From contig NZ_DS999213.1 of the NCBI RefSeq assembly GCF_000156335.1, positions 442,538-506,537 on the forward strand: a stretch of DNA of 64,000 bases, read 5' to 3'. The DNA is from Roseobacter sp. GAI101 (GTDB lineage: Bacteria; Pseudomonadota; Alphaproteobacteria; Rhodobacterales; Rhodobacteraceae). Below the pieces are notes generated by a model. That model ran no database searches and had not been told where the DNA came from. It worked only from the letters and a program-made list of their open reading frames with translations. How positions within the stretch are numbered: position 1 is the stretch's first letter; every line of letters starts with the position of its first letter. Of the stretch, positions 34,649-44,400 are shown in pieces. The position numbers and the translations under genes were made by a program.

Positions 34649-35216
34649 GCCCATCAGCGCCCTGAACGGTGCCATCTACAATCAAGGTATCGCAGAGATT
34701 CTTGCCCTTGATCCGATCGGGATGATCTCGATCCGGGGGGATTTGTCGGCAGGTTACCTCAAGAAACCGATCAAAAAGATCACCGGCCTTGGCATGCCCG
34801 AAATGCGAGGGATCAATCTGAACGGTCAAACCGGCATCGCGTGGATGTCCCCGGACGAGACGCTGCTGATCTGCACGTATGCAGAGGTCGGGGCGCATCT
34901 GGACACGCTGCAAAACAGCATCGGAAGCAATCACGCGTTGGCCGTAAACGTGTCTGATGCCCGCGCCGTATTCCGCCTGAAGGGCAAGCACATCCGCGAG
35001 GTTCTGGCAAAACTGGCCCCCGTTGACATGTCCCCTGAAAACTTTGCCGTCGGAACGATCCGGCGCACGCGACTGGCACAGGTGCCGGCGGCGTTCTGGA
35101 TGGTGGATGCCGAAACGGCACATCTGGTGTGTTTCCGGTCCGTCGCGCAATATGTTTTTGACCTGCTGAAAACGGCGGCGCAGCCGGGGTCCGAAGTAAA
35201 CTATTACAAGCGCTGA
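34641..35216 (+). CDS. soxG: Sarcosine oxidase subunit gamma
   Basis: The 191-residue gamma subunit is a GcvT-like fold that buttresses the flavin interface. Family stretches are MISIRGDLSAG (about 28-38), GIAWMSPDETLLIC (about 64-77) and AAFWMVDAETAHLVCFRSVAQYVFDLL near the C-terminus, cited here only in position (about 151-177). GGGGAGAAG precedes the ATG, which overlaps the soxA stop, indicating coupled synthesis. It is the last gene of the locus. Confidence 0.93.
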   Translation: MSEPISALNGAIYNQGIAEILALDPIGMISIRGDLSAGYLKKPIKKITGLGMPEMRGINLNGQTGIAWMSPDETLLICTYAEVGAHLDTLQNSIGSNHALAVNVSDARAVFRLKGKHIREVLAKLAPVDMSPENFAVGTIRRTRLAQVPAAFWMVDAETAHLVCFRSVAQYVFDLLKTAAQPGSEVNYYKR

Positions 35217-35419
35217 GGCCGTGACGCCCGCGACAGTTGGAAAAGCCTTGCAAATCATGGAACTTAACCGCGGGGGCGGACGTTGAATTCACAAGCGGTC
35301 ACAGCGTAAAACGCACCGGAGCACCGCGGCGGGGGCGATCTTTGGGTTCTTACCCTTGACCTCGCGCCGCTGCGGGCTTCATGTGACCCAGATGAAATCA
35401 TAAAACGGAGGCTCACCAA

Positions 35420-36019
35420 ATGGCTTTTTCACTTCCTGATCTACCCTATGCCCACGACGCACTTGCATCGAAAGGCATGTCCGCAGAGACGCTGGAATAC
35501 CACCACGACAAGCACCACAATGCCTATGTCGTAAACGGCAACAAAGCGATCGAAGGCACTGAATGGGCTGACAAATCCCTCGAAGAGATCATCAAGGGCA
35601 CCTACGATCCCAAAGCCGTCGCGCAAAGCGGTATCTTCAATAACATCAGCCAGCTCTGGAACCACAACCAGTTCTGGGAAATGATGGGTCCGAACGGCAA
35701 TGCGATGCCGGGCGATCTTGAAAAAGCCATCACAGAAAGCTTTGGGTCCGTCGATAAGTTCAAGGACGACTTCAAGGCGGCAGGCGCAGGTCAGTTCGGT
35801 TCTGGCTGGGCGTGGCTGGTCAAGGATACAGACGGCGGCCTGAAAGTTACCAAGACAGAAAACGGCGTGAACCCCGTTTGCTTTGGTCAGACTGCATTGC
35901 TGGGCTGTGACGTGTGGGAACATTCCTATTACATCGATTTCCGCAACGCACGTCCGGATTATCTGACGAACTTCCTCGACAACCTTGTCGATTGGGAAAA
36001 CGTCGCGTCCCGCATGTAA
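35420..36019 (+). CDS. sodB: Superoxide dismutase, Fe/Mn family
   Basis: It converts superoxide to hydrogen peroxide and oxygen. The 199 residues carry all four metal ligands by alignment with E. coli SodB: His28 (EYHHDKHH), His82 (LWNHNQFW), Asp164 and His168 (CDVWEHSYY). The GAGQFGSGWAWLV segment is typical of iron-type or cambialistic enzymes. GGAGG lies about eleven bases before the ATG, and an intrinsic terminator follows, so it is monocistronic. Confidence 0.96.
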   Translation: MAFSLPDLPYAHDALASKGMSAETLEYHHDKHHNAYVVNGNKAIEGTEWADKSLEEIIKGTYDPKAVAQSGIFNNISQLWNHNQFWEMMGPNGNAMPGDLEKAITESFGSVDKFKDDFKAAGAGQFGSGWAWLVKDTDGGLKVTKTENGVNPVCFGQTALLGCDVWEHSYYIDFRNARPDYLTNFLDNLVDWENVASRM

Positions 36020-36042
36020 TCTGTTCGCAAATCACGATGATC

Positions 36043-36075
36043 AGCCCCGCAAACCCGGTTTGCGGGGCTTTTTCG
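36043..36075 (+). terminator. Rho-independent terminator of sodB
   Basis: The stem AGCCCCGCAAAC / GTTTGCGGGGCT encloses a short loop and is followed by five Ts, 24 bases after the stop. Confidence 0.9.
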
Positions 36076-36109
36076 TGCCGTTTTGTCAGGGCTGGAAGAT
36101 AATGAAAAT

Positions 36110-36661
36110 CTAGCCGAGCGTTTCGCGCAAAGTCGCAAGGGCGGCGTCGGCATCCGGCACCACCGTGAAATACTCAAGCAGGGTCGCGTCTGCAAATCCA
36201 CGGGCGACGACATGTTCGAGAAGCTGCACCAAAGGTTCCCAGTAACCGTTTGTATTCAAAAGAATGACAGGTTTTTCATGCAGGCCCAACTGACGCCATG
36301 TCAGGACCTCGAACAACTCGTCCAGCGACCCTGCGCCGCCGGGCATGACGACCACGGCATCGCAATTCATGAACATCACCTTCTTGCGCTCGTGCATGGT
36401 CTCGGTGACGATGTATTGCGTCAGATCGGTCTTGCCGACCTCCCATTTCACCAGATGCTGGGGGATCACGCCAAATGTGTTGCCCCCGGCCGATTGCGCC
36501 GCGCGCGCGACGGTTCCCATCAGCCCGACATCGCCAGCGCCGTATACCAACCGCCAGTTGTGGTCGGCCAGCCCCTGACCCATGGCCTGGGCCTGAGCGG
36601 CAAAGGTCGGGTCGTCACCTGCGCGCGAACCGCAATAGATGCAAACGGATTTCTGAATCAT
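36110..36661 (-). CDS. LOG family protein (nucleoside 5'-monophosphate phosphoribohydrolase)
   Basis: A 183-residue Rossmann-like protein of the LOG/TIGR00730 family. Characterised members hydrolyse cytokinin riboside monophosphates or other nucleoside monophosphates to base and ribose 5-phosphate. The signature PGGAGSLDELFEVLTW (about 99-114) and the N-terminal VCIYCGSRAGDDP are present. In the plant-type enzyme the motif is PGGxGTxxE; here Thr is Ser. AAGG lies about nine bases before the chosen ATG; another ATG nine bases upstream is possible. Confidence 0.9.
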   Translation of the reverse strand: MIQKSVCIYCGSRAGDDPTFAAQAQAMGQGLADHNWRLVYGAGDVGLMGTVARAAQSAGGNTFGVIPQHLVKWEVGKTDLTQYIVTETMHERKKVMFMNCDAVVVMPGGAGSLDELFEVLTWRQLGLHEKPVILLNTNGYWEPLVQLLEHVVARGFADATLLEYFTVVPDADAALATLRETLG

Positions 36662-36763
36662 TGATGTCATCCTTGTGAGCGAATGTGCAGCATGGACACT
36701 ACACCCTTTTGACTAGTGTTAACCCTCTTGCTTCAAACCCTCAACGCAGTAAGGTTCAATGGA

Positions 36764-37963
36764 ATGAAGGGATTATTGGTTTTGCAGACGGGAAAATCTT
36801 TGATGGTGGGCGGTGTGGGGATTGTGGTGGCAATCGCCCTCGTGGGATATTTCATGTCCCGCCAGCAAACGACCGTGCCGCAGACGGCGCTGTTGTCCCC
36901 CGGTGGCAGCACCACCGCATTGGTCCAGCCTGACCCTGACCCGGCACCGAAAACCGCGCCCGAGGAGCAAGTGGTCCCGGCATCGCCCGACACCCCCCGC
37001 TTTGACGAGGTCCGCCGTGATCCCGATGGCATGACCGTGATTGCTGGTCGCGCCGCGCCGGGCAGCGAAGTGCACGTGATGAGCAACGGCACCGAAATCG
37101 CGACGGCTCTGGCTGACGGTGCCGGCAAATTCGCCACCCTTGCGATCCTGCCGCCCGATGGCATGGGGCAGATCCTGAGCCTTGAGGGGATGAGCGGTAA
37201 AAACCCCGTACGTTCGGTGGAAGAGGTGATCCTGGCACCAATGGGTGCGGTTTCAGTGGCACCGGCCCAAGCCAGTGCCGCAGATGCGATCAGTGATACG
37301 GCACAGACCGTGGCACAAGCGTCCGCCCCGGAGGTTCAGAGCGCCGCAGCCGAGGATATGGCGACCGGGTCTGACCCGATGCCTGCAGGCACGGATGCCA
37401 CGACGCCGCAAACCCCCGAACCCGCCGATGACACGGTGGCCTTGCTGAAGTCCACGCCCGACGGTGTCGAGCTTTTGTCCGGCTCCGCACCGAAGCCAAC
37501 GAAAGCCATCGCGCTGGATACCATCACGTATTCCCAGCAGGGCGAGGTAAGCCTTGCTGGGCGCGCGCAGACCCAAGGCAGGTCGGTTCAGGTCTATCTG
37601 GACAATGCCGCCGTCGGGACCTTGCCGGTCGATGCCGAAGGCCGCTGGCGCGGTGACATCGAAGACGTGACTGCCGGAATTTACACCCTGCGCGTGGACG
37701 AGTTGAACCATGTCGGTGACGTCATCAGCCGGGTCGAGACGCCTTTCAAACGCGAATCCCCCGAAGTGCTTGCCCGCGCCACTGCCAATTACGATGGCCC
37801 GATCAAGGCCATCACCGTCCAGGAGGGTGCAACCCTGTGGGCCATCGCACGGGACCGCTATGGTGATCCGACCTTGTATGTGCGGGTGTTCGACGCCAAC
37901 CGCGACTCGATCCGCGACCCTGACCTGATCTACCCCGGTCAGGTTTTCACGCTGCCTGAATGA
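36764..37963 (+). CDS. Membrane-anchored LysM domain protein
   Basis: A 399-residue protein with an N-terminal membrane anchor (about 14-32) and a Pro/Ala-rich linker. Two Ig-like/bacterial adhesin-type repeats follow (VIAGRAAPGSEVHV and VSLAGRAQTQGRSVQVYLD). A C-terminal LysM domain, about 350-399, begins ITVQEGATLWAIARDRYG and ends IYPGQVFTLPE. LysM binds peptidoglycan, so the protein probably spans from membrane to wall. Similar proteins in the family are annotated only as LysM peptidoglycan-binding proteins. The start follows AAGG by nine bases. Divergent from the LOG gene. Confidence 0.85.
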   Translation: MKGLLVLQTGKSLMVGGVGIVVAIALVGYFMSRQQTTVPQTALLSPGGSTTALVQPDPDPAPKTAPEEQVVPASPDTPRFDEVRRDPDGMTVIAGRAAPGSEVHVMSNGTEIATALADGAGKFATLAILPPDGMGQILSLEGMSGKNPVRSVEEVILAPMGAVSVAPAQASAADAISDTAQTVAQASAPEVQSAAAEDMATGSDPMPAGTDATTPQTPEPADDTVALLKSTPDGVELLSGSAPKPTKAIALDTITYSQQGEVSLAGRAQTQGRSVQVYLDNAAVGTLPVDAEGRWRGDIEDVTAGIYTLRVDELNHVGDVISRVETPFKRESPEVLARATANYDGPIKAITVQEGATLWAIARDRYGDPTLYVRVFDANRDSIRDPDLIYPGQVFTLPE

Positions 37964-38099
37964 TTTTCGGGCATGATGTTTCAGAATATTTGCCCTGAAT
38001 AACATTCCGACCACGGCGGGTCGGGCATTTTGATGGGCATAGACTGGCAACCTTGGCGGATGCGGCCTATGTAGTGGTCCAAGCATTTCAGGATCATAC

Positions 38100-39971
38100 A
38101 TGTCAGCCGATACCACCCGCGCGCAAGACGCGTCCAAAAGCACGGCGGCCACACCGCCCCACCAGCCGATGACCGAAGAAGAGATGACAAACGCCGCAGA
38201 GCGTCAGTCGAACCTTTTGGTTTTGCAGAAAGTTGCGCCGTATCTGTGGCCCGACGACATGCCATGGGTGAAGAAACGCGTCGTCTGGGCGATGATTTTC
38301 CTGTTGGTGTCCAAGTTGGTGTCGGTCGTGATCCCGATTCTGTACAAGGGTGCGGTCGATGGGCTGGCGGGCGAAGGCGTGCCGCTGTTCGCGCTTGGTG
38401 CCATCGGCCTGACGGTGGCGTACGGCGTGGCGCGTGCGATGAACGTGGGCTTTCAACAGCTGCGCGATGCGACGTTTGCCCGCGTCGGCCAGCGCGCCCT
38501 GCGGATGCTCGCGCTCGAGACGTTCGAGCATATTCACAAACTGTCGATGCGCTATCACATCACCCGCAAGACCGGCGGTCTAAGCCGGATCATCGAACGC
38601 GGTGTCAAAGGCGTCGATTTCCTGCTGCGCTTCCTGCTGCTTTCCATCGGGCCGCTGATCCTTGAATTGTTGATGATCGGGGTGATCCTGACTGTGCTGT
38701 TCGATTTCTGGTATCTGCTGGTCGTGGCCGTCACGATTGCGCTTTATGTCTGGTTCACCTTTGCGGTGACCGAATGGCGCGTAAAGCTGCGCCGCCAGAT
38801 GAATGATCAGGACACGGATGCCAACCAAAAGGCCATCGACAGCCTGCTGAACTACGAAACAGTCAAGTATTTCAACGCCGAAGAACGCGAGGCCAACCGT
38901 TATGATGCCGCGATGGCCGGCTATGAAGAAGCCGCGATCAAGACGAACTATTCGCTCGCGTTCCTGAACTTTGGTCAGTCCCTGCTGATCACCTGCGGTC
39001 TTGTGGGGGTCATGGTGATGGCGGCGATCGGCGTGCAAAACGGCACTTTGACCGTCGGTGATTTCGTCATGGTAAACGCCTATATGGTGCAGATCACGAT
39101 CCCGCTGAACTTTCTGGGCACGGTCTACCGCGAAATCCGTCAGGCCCTGGTCGATATGGGGCAGATGTTCACGTTGCTGGATCAACCGGCCGAGATTTCG
39201 GACAAACCCGACGCCGTTGACCTCAAGGTCGACGGGGGGCGGGTGACGCTGGAAGACGTGCACTTTGGCTATGATCCGGACCGGCAGATCCTCAAGGGCA
39301 TCTCGCTCGAGGCCGCACCGGGTGAAATGGTCGCCATCGTCGGATCGACCGGATCGGGGAAATCCACCATCGGGCGTCTGTTGTTCCGCTTTTACGATGT
39401 GCAGGGCGGGGCGCTGAAGATCGACGGGCAGGATGTGCGCGACGTCACGCAAAACAGTCTGCACCGTGCCATCGGCGTCGTCCCGCAGGATACGGTGCTG
39501 TTCAACGACACCATCGGCTACAACATCGGCTATGGCAGCGGTGACGCGACCCAAGCCGAGATTGAAGAGGCCGCCAAGTCCGCGCAGATCCACGACTTTA
39601 TCCAGGGTCTGCCAAAGGGCTATGATACCGCGGTGGGCGAACGGGGCTTGAAACTGTCGGGCGGCGAAAAGCAACGTGTCGGCATTGCGCGGACCTTGCT
39701 GAAGAACCCGCCGATCCTGCTGCTGGACGAAGCAACCAGCGCGCTGGACAGCGAGACCGAGTATGAAATCCAGGATGCTCTGCGTCAGGCAGGCAAGGGG
39801 CGCACGGTGCTGACCATTGCGCACCGCCTGTCCACCGTGGCCGAAGCAGACCGCATTGTCGTGCTGGAACAGGGCCGGATCGTCGAGCAAGGCAGCCATG
39901 ATGATCTGCTTGCCCGCAACGGACGTTATGCCCAGTTGTGGCAGCGCCAGCAATCCGAGGATATGAGCTAG
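38100..39971 (+). CDS. ATM1-type ABC exporter (transmembrane plus ATPase)
   Basis: A 623-residue half-transporter of the ATM1/HMT1 family. Mitochondrial ATM1 and bacterial NaAtm1 export glutathione-linked sulfur or metal compounds for cytosolic Fe-S assembly and metal detoxification. About six helices occupy residues 60-345 and include the family-diagnostic LLNYETVKYFNAEEREANRY. The ATPase domain has Walker A GSTGSGKSTIG (about 417-427), signature LSGGEKQRVG and Walker B ILLLDEATSALD. A GC hairpin follows the stop. Acts as a homodimer in the inner membrane. Confidence 0.93.
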   Translation: MSADTTRAQDASKSTAATPPHQPMTEEEMTNAAERQSNLLVLQKVAPYLWPDDMPWVKKRVVWAMIFLLVSKLVSVVIPILYKGAVDGLAGEGVPLFALGAIGLTVAYGVARAMNVGFQQLRDATFARVGQRALRMLALETFEHIHKLSMRYHITRKTGGLSRIIERGVKGVDFLLRFLLLSIGPLILELLMIGVILTVLFDFWYLLVVAVTIALYVWFTFAVTEWRVKLRRQMNDQDTDANQKAIDSLLNYETVKYFNAEEREANRYDAAMAGYEEAAIKTNYSLAFLNFGQSLLITCGLVGVMVMAAIGVQNGTLTVGDFVMVNAYMVQITIPLNFLGTVYREIRQALVDMGQMFTLLDQPAEISDKPDAVDLKVDGGRVTLEDVHFGYDPDRQILKGISLEAAPGEMVAIVGSTGSGKSTIGRLLFRFYDVQGGALKIDGQDVRDVTQNSLHRAIGVVPQDTVLFNDTIGYNIGYGSGDATQAEIEEAAKSAQIHDFIQGLPKGYDTAVGERGLKLSGGEKQRVGIARTLLKNPPILLLDEATSALDSETEYEIQDALRQAGKGRTVLTIAHRLSTVAEADRIVVLEQGRIVEQGSHDDLLARNGRYAQLWQRQQSEDMS

Positions 39972-39983
39972 GGCCTGGCGGCC

Positions 39984-40007
39984 CGGCGGGGGCTTGGGTC
40001 CCCGCCG
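39984..40007 (+). terminator. Probable terminator of the ATM1-type gene
   Basis: CGGCGGGG and its exact complement are separated by eight bases, with GCATTTT following. It lies 13 bases past the stop codon. Confidence 0.6.
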
Positions 40008-40184
40008 CATTTTCCCAGTCCGGCCATTGCTTAAATTTTAGCGTCCCACAGGAACAATTACGGTCCTTCGACGCTTTGATCCGTGTACCGGCGGGGCAAG
40101 ACCTTGAACACCGTCCTGCTGCTGGTACCAAGTCCACCTGCGTCAGGTGCTTCATCCGACGCCTCCCCAATCAAAGGAATCCCC

Positions 40185-41393
40185 ATGCAAGCCGGAATGT
40201 TCCGTACTGCCATCGTCCTTGGTCTGATCTGCGTGACCGGACCGTTTGCCATCGACATGTATTTGCCCGCATTGCCCGCGATCGAAGAGGCGCTTGGCAC
40301 CTCGGTTTCGGGGGCACAGGCAACGCTGGTGGCGTATTTTCTGGCCTACGGTCTGGCGCAGCTGGTCTATGGGCCGCTGTCGGATCAGATCGGGCGCAAG
40401 AAGACCCTGTTCATCGGGATGAGCATCTTTGCCGCTGGCGCGATCATCTGCGCCGTCGCCCCGTCGATCGAGGTGCTGGTGGTCGGTCGCATGATCCAGG
40501 GCGCGGGCGGGGCCGCCGTGATGGTGATCCCGCGGGCCATCGTGCGGGACATGTACACCGGTGCGCAGGCGACGCGGCTGATGTCGGCGATCATGCTGGT
40601 GATCTCGATTTCTCCGATGTTGGCACCGCTTGCGGGCAGTGCGGTGGTGGCCCTTGGCACATGGCGCGAAATTTTCGTGGCATTGGCCGTGCTTGCCATC
40701 GCCAGCCTGACGACCGCACAGGTGCTGCTGCCCGAGACGCTGAAAGACGATCAGCGGCGCAAGGTCAATCTGGCGCAGTTGTCGCGCAGTTGCGGCATCC
40801 TGTTTCGCGATCCCGTATTCGTCGGTCTGACCTTCATCGCAGGGTTCGGGATGGCAAGCTTCTTTTTGTTCATCGCCACCGCGTCTTTTGTCTACACCGG
40901 CCAATTCGGCCTCAGTCCGACTGAGTTCTCGCTGGCGTTTGCTTTCAATGCGGTCGGATTCTTTATCGCGACGCAGCTTGCCGGGTCGCTTGCCGAACGC
41001 TGGGGTCTGTCGACCCTGATCGGGCGCGGGATCATCGGTTTTGCGGTCTCGTCGACTGTGCTGACGTTGCTTGTGCTGGCCGGATTTGGCAGCCTCTGGG
41101 TGCTGTTGATCGGTCTCTTCGCCGTCTACGCTTTTCTTGGGGTGGTCATTCCGTCATCGATGGTGGCGGCGCTTGACGCGCACGGCCAACGCGCGGGGAT
41201 GGCGTCATCGCTCAGCGGCAGCATGACCATGCTGACAGGCGCGATCTGCATCGGTCTGGCGGCACCGTTCTTTGATGGGACGGCGATGCCGATGGTCATC
41301 AGCATCGCGCTTTGTGGTGTGGTGGCGCTGGCGCTGACTTTGGTTACGATGCCGAAGCTCAGGCAGCAGCAAAGTACCCTTGCTGCCGCCTGA
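40185..41393 (+). CDS. Bcr/CflA-type MFS drug efflux pump
   Basis: A 402-residue major facilitator with twelve predicted helices. The Bcr/CflA pattern is visible: FAIDMYLPALPAIEEALGTS (22-41), YGPLSDQIGRKKTLFIGM (about 65-82, the MFS loop motif), and IQGAGGAAVMVIPRAIVRD. Such pumps expel bicyclomycin, chloramphenicol, sulfonamides or cysteine-type compounds by proton antiport. AAAGGAAT precedes the ATG; the longer upstream frame is hydrophilic and unlikely. Convergent with the RND permease gene, nine bases apart. Confidence 0.9.
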   Translation: MQAGMFRTAIVLGLICVTGPFAIDMYLPALPAIEEALGTSVSGAQATLVAYFLAYGLAQLVYGPLSDQIGRKKTLFIGMSIFAAGAIICAVAPSIEVLVVGRMIQGAGGAAVMVIPRAIVRDMYTGAQATRLMSAIMLVISISPMLAPLAGSAVVALGTWREIFVALAVLAIASLTTAQVLLPETLKDDQRRKVNLAQLSRSCGILFRDPVFVGLTFIAGFGMASFFLFIATASFVYTGQFGLSPTEFSLAFAFNAVGFFIATQLAGSLAERWGLSTLIGRGIIGFAVSSTVLTLLVLAGFGSLWVLLIGLFAVYAFLGVVIPSSMVAALDAHGQRAGMASSLSGSMTMLTGAICIGLAAPFFDGTAMPMVISIALCGVVALALTLVTMPKLRQQQSTLAAA

Positions 41394-41402
41394 GCCTAAG
41401 CA

Positions 41403-44400
41403 TCATTCCGCCGCGCGCAGCTTTGTGGTTTGCGCGGGCGGGATGACTTCGTCTTCCCAGATCAGGATGCCGGATTTCAGACGCAGCGCATCTTTCTCCA
41501 ATGCCCAGTCCTGTGCCGCCTTGCTGGCGCGGCCCAGCGACATTTTCGCCAAAAGCTGCGCGATCCAGCGGGCATAGGTGGTGGCCCAAACCCGGATCGC
41601 CAGCAACGACGGTGTCACCATCAGCGTCAGCACCGTGGCCACGCCAAGGCCGAACACAACGGCGGTGGCAAGCTGCTTCCACCAAAGCGCCGTGGGGCTG
41701 TCGATGGTGTAGCCGCCGTTGGCGAAATCAAGGCTGAGCCCGAACATCATGGGCGCGAGGCCGGCCATCGTCGTGATCGTGGTCAGCAAGACAGGGCGGA
41801 TACGAGCTTGGGCGGTGCGAATGATCGCCTCGATCCGGGGCATGTACTGGCTGAACTCCTGATAGGTGTCGATCAGGATGATGTTGTTGTTCACCACGAT
41901 CCCGGCCAGCGCGACGATCCCTGTGCCCGTCATGATGATCGAAAACGTCTGGTCCATCACCAGCATCCCGATCAGCACGCCGGTGGTGGACAGAACCACC
42001 GCCAGCAGCACCAGAATTGAATTGTAGATGCTGTTGAACTGGGCCAGCAGGATGATGAACATCAACCCCAAAGCCGCCGTAAAGGCCGAGCTGAGGAAGG
42101 CCTGACTGTCTGCCTGATCCTCCTGATCACCGGTCCATTCATAGCTGACACCGTCGGGGAGGGGCTGCGTGTCGAGCCATTTGGTGATCTCTGCGATGCG
42201 TTCGTTCGCGTTGATCGGCACCAGGCGCAGGGCACCGCTGGTCAGGTCAGCCTGTAGGTCGACGCCTTGCGCGGCATTCGTCCGGTCGGTGATCTTGAAC
42301 GTCTCTCCGTCAAGGGCGGTGATATCGGCATCCGCGCCGGCGGGGCGCATCGTCGCCAGGGTCACTGTCGTCTCTGTACCGTCCACGACCTGGGGCTTCA
42401 CCAGCTTCATCAGACCGGGGAAGACATCCGCCTTGATATCAAGATGGCGCTTTTGATCGACACGGTTGATCTCGGCCAGTTTTGCGACCGGCGTGCGGGT
42501 GATGAAATTCGACAGCGGGATCAGCCCGTCGGCGGTGCGCACCTTGAGCGTATCCAGAGTACTGAGCACGCGATCCTCTTCGGGCAGACGCACCCTGATC
42601 TCGATCTCTTCGTCCGAACTGTCGACCCGCATCGTGTCCAGCAGCAGGCCGCGGGTAACAAGTTGCACCATCGCGCCCACGGTCAGCACGTCGGCACCGT
42701 ATTGGCCCGCCTTGGCCACATCCACATCGATCTGCCAGTCAATGCCGGGCAAGGGGCGGGTGTCTTCGACCAGGGTCAGGCCGGGGGTCTTTTGAAACGC
42801 CTCGCGGGCAAGGCCAGTGGACAGGACAAGATCGTCGAAACTGTCTGACAACAGCCGCAAATGCACCGGCTTGCCCGAGGCAGGGCCGCGCGCCTGTGCC
42901 AGAATTTCGATCTTGATGCCGGGGATCGCGCCAAGCTGTTCGGTCAGTTCGGCGATCACGATGTCGCCGTCCAGGTCGGGCCGCAGGGCGCGGTCCTCCC
43001 ACGGGATCGTCTCAAGCTGGATTTGACCGATGCTGTCCTTGGGGGCGGTGGCACCGCCGGTGTTGCTGTCCAGTCCGCCCTTGCCGGCAAAGGCGAAAGC
43101 GGTCGAAACCCCGGGGTGGGCCAGCACGATGTCTTCGGCCTGCTTGAGAATGTCGTCCTTTTCCGTCAGCGACAGGTTTCCGCGCGCAAGCACATAGACG
43201 ATGGCCTGTTCCGGTTCGGATTCGACGAAGAATTCAACGCCTTTGCTGTTGTTGCCAAAAAAGATCATCGTTGTCCCGACAAACACAAACACGGTGCCTG
43301 CGATCACCAAGGGCATCACCGGATTGCCCGCGATGAATTCGATCACGCGTCCGAAGGCCGACCGCTTATAGCCCGCGTTGATGACATCCGGCGTCTTGCG
43401 GAACAGTTTTGTGGTCATCCACCGCCCACCGCTCTCCATGCGGGTGAACAGCGCGAAAAAGCTAAGCAAGGCCAGCATCCCGCCAGACAATGCAATCGCG
43501 GCCAAGGCGCAAAGTGCAGCGATGCACGAAAACACGATGGCGAAAACGGGGATCACCGAGCCCAGAATATCCAGCCCGTCCATCGCTGCGAACTGCGCGG
43601 AAATCACCCCGAACAACGGCCAGCTGAGCACGGCCAACAGGACGATCATCGCAATCGCGACAGGGAACAGCAGCAGATGCAGATAGATCCGCAGCCCAGC
43701 GATTGCGGTCATGTTATCGGCCATCCACCGTTCAAGACGCCCCGTGACCCCGCCTAGGACCGGCAGATACACCAGCGCCACCACCAGCGACGCGGACAGG
43801 ACAAAGATCAGCGTGACCGGCAGCATGCCCATGAACTGGCCGGGCACGCCGGGCCAGAACAGCATGGGCAGAAACGCGCAAAGCGTCGTCGCGGTCGAGG
43901 AAATGATCGGCCAGAACATCCGGTTGGCCGCCGTGACATAGGCCTTCATCGGGCCTTCGCCCTGTTGCTGGCGCGCGTCGGCGTATTCAACCACCACGAT
44001 GGCCCCGTCCACCAACATGCCCACGGCCAGGATCAGACCGAACATCACGATATTCGAAATCGATATACCCATCAGCGCCAAAAAGGCGAAGCACAGCAGG
44101 AACGATGTCGGAATGGCAAAACCCACCAGCAAGGCGGCCCGAATGCCAAGGGCGGCCAACACCACGATCATCACCAGTGCAATCGCGGTCAGAACCGACC
44201 CGATCAGTTGCTGCACCATGCTGTCGACGATGCGGCTTTGGTCGTTGGACGTGCCGATCTTGACCGCGGCTTTCAGCCCCTCGGGCCATGTGGCACTTTG
44301 TTCGGCCACGACTTCCTTCACACGGGTAGAGGTGTCGATCAGGTTGAACCCCTTGCGTTTGACAACCTGCAAGGCCATCGTCTTTTCACCGTTGAAACGT

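Noticed and set aside
35217-35419. Search for a tRNA or riboswitch upstream of sodB
   Set aside because: No cloverleaf, anticodon arm or known aptamer core is visible; it looks like an ordinary promoter region.
38580-40010. Long minus-strand open frame opposite the ABC exporter
   Set aside because: Antisense shadow of the ATM1-type gene, with no recognisable domain, start context or codon bias.
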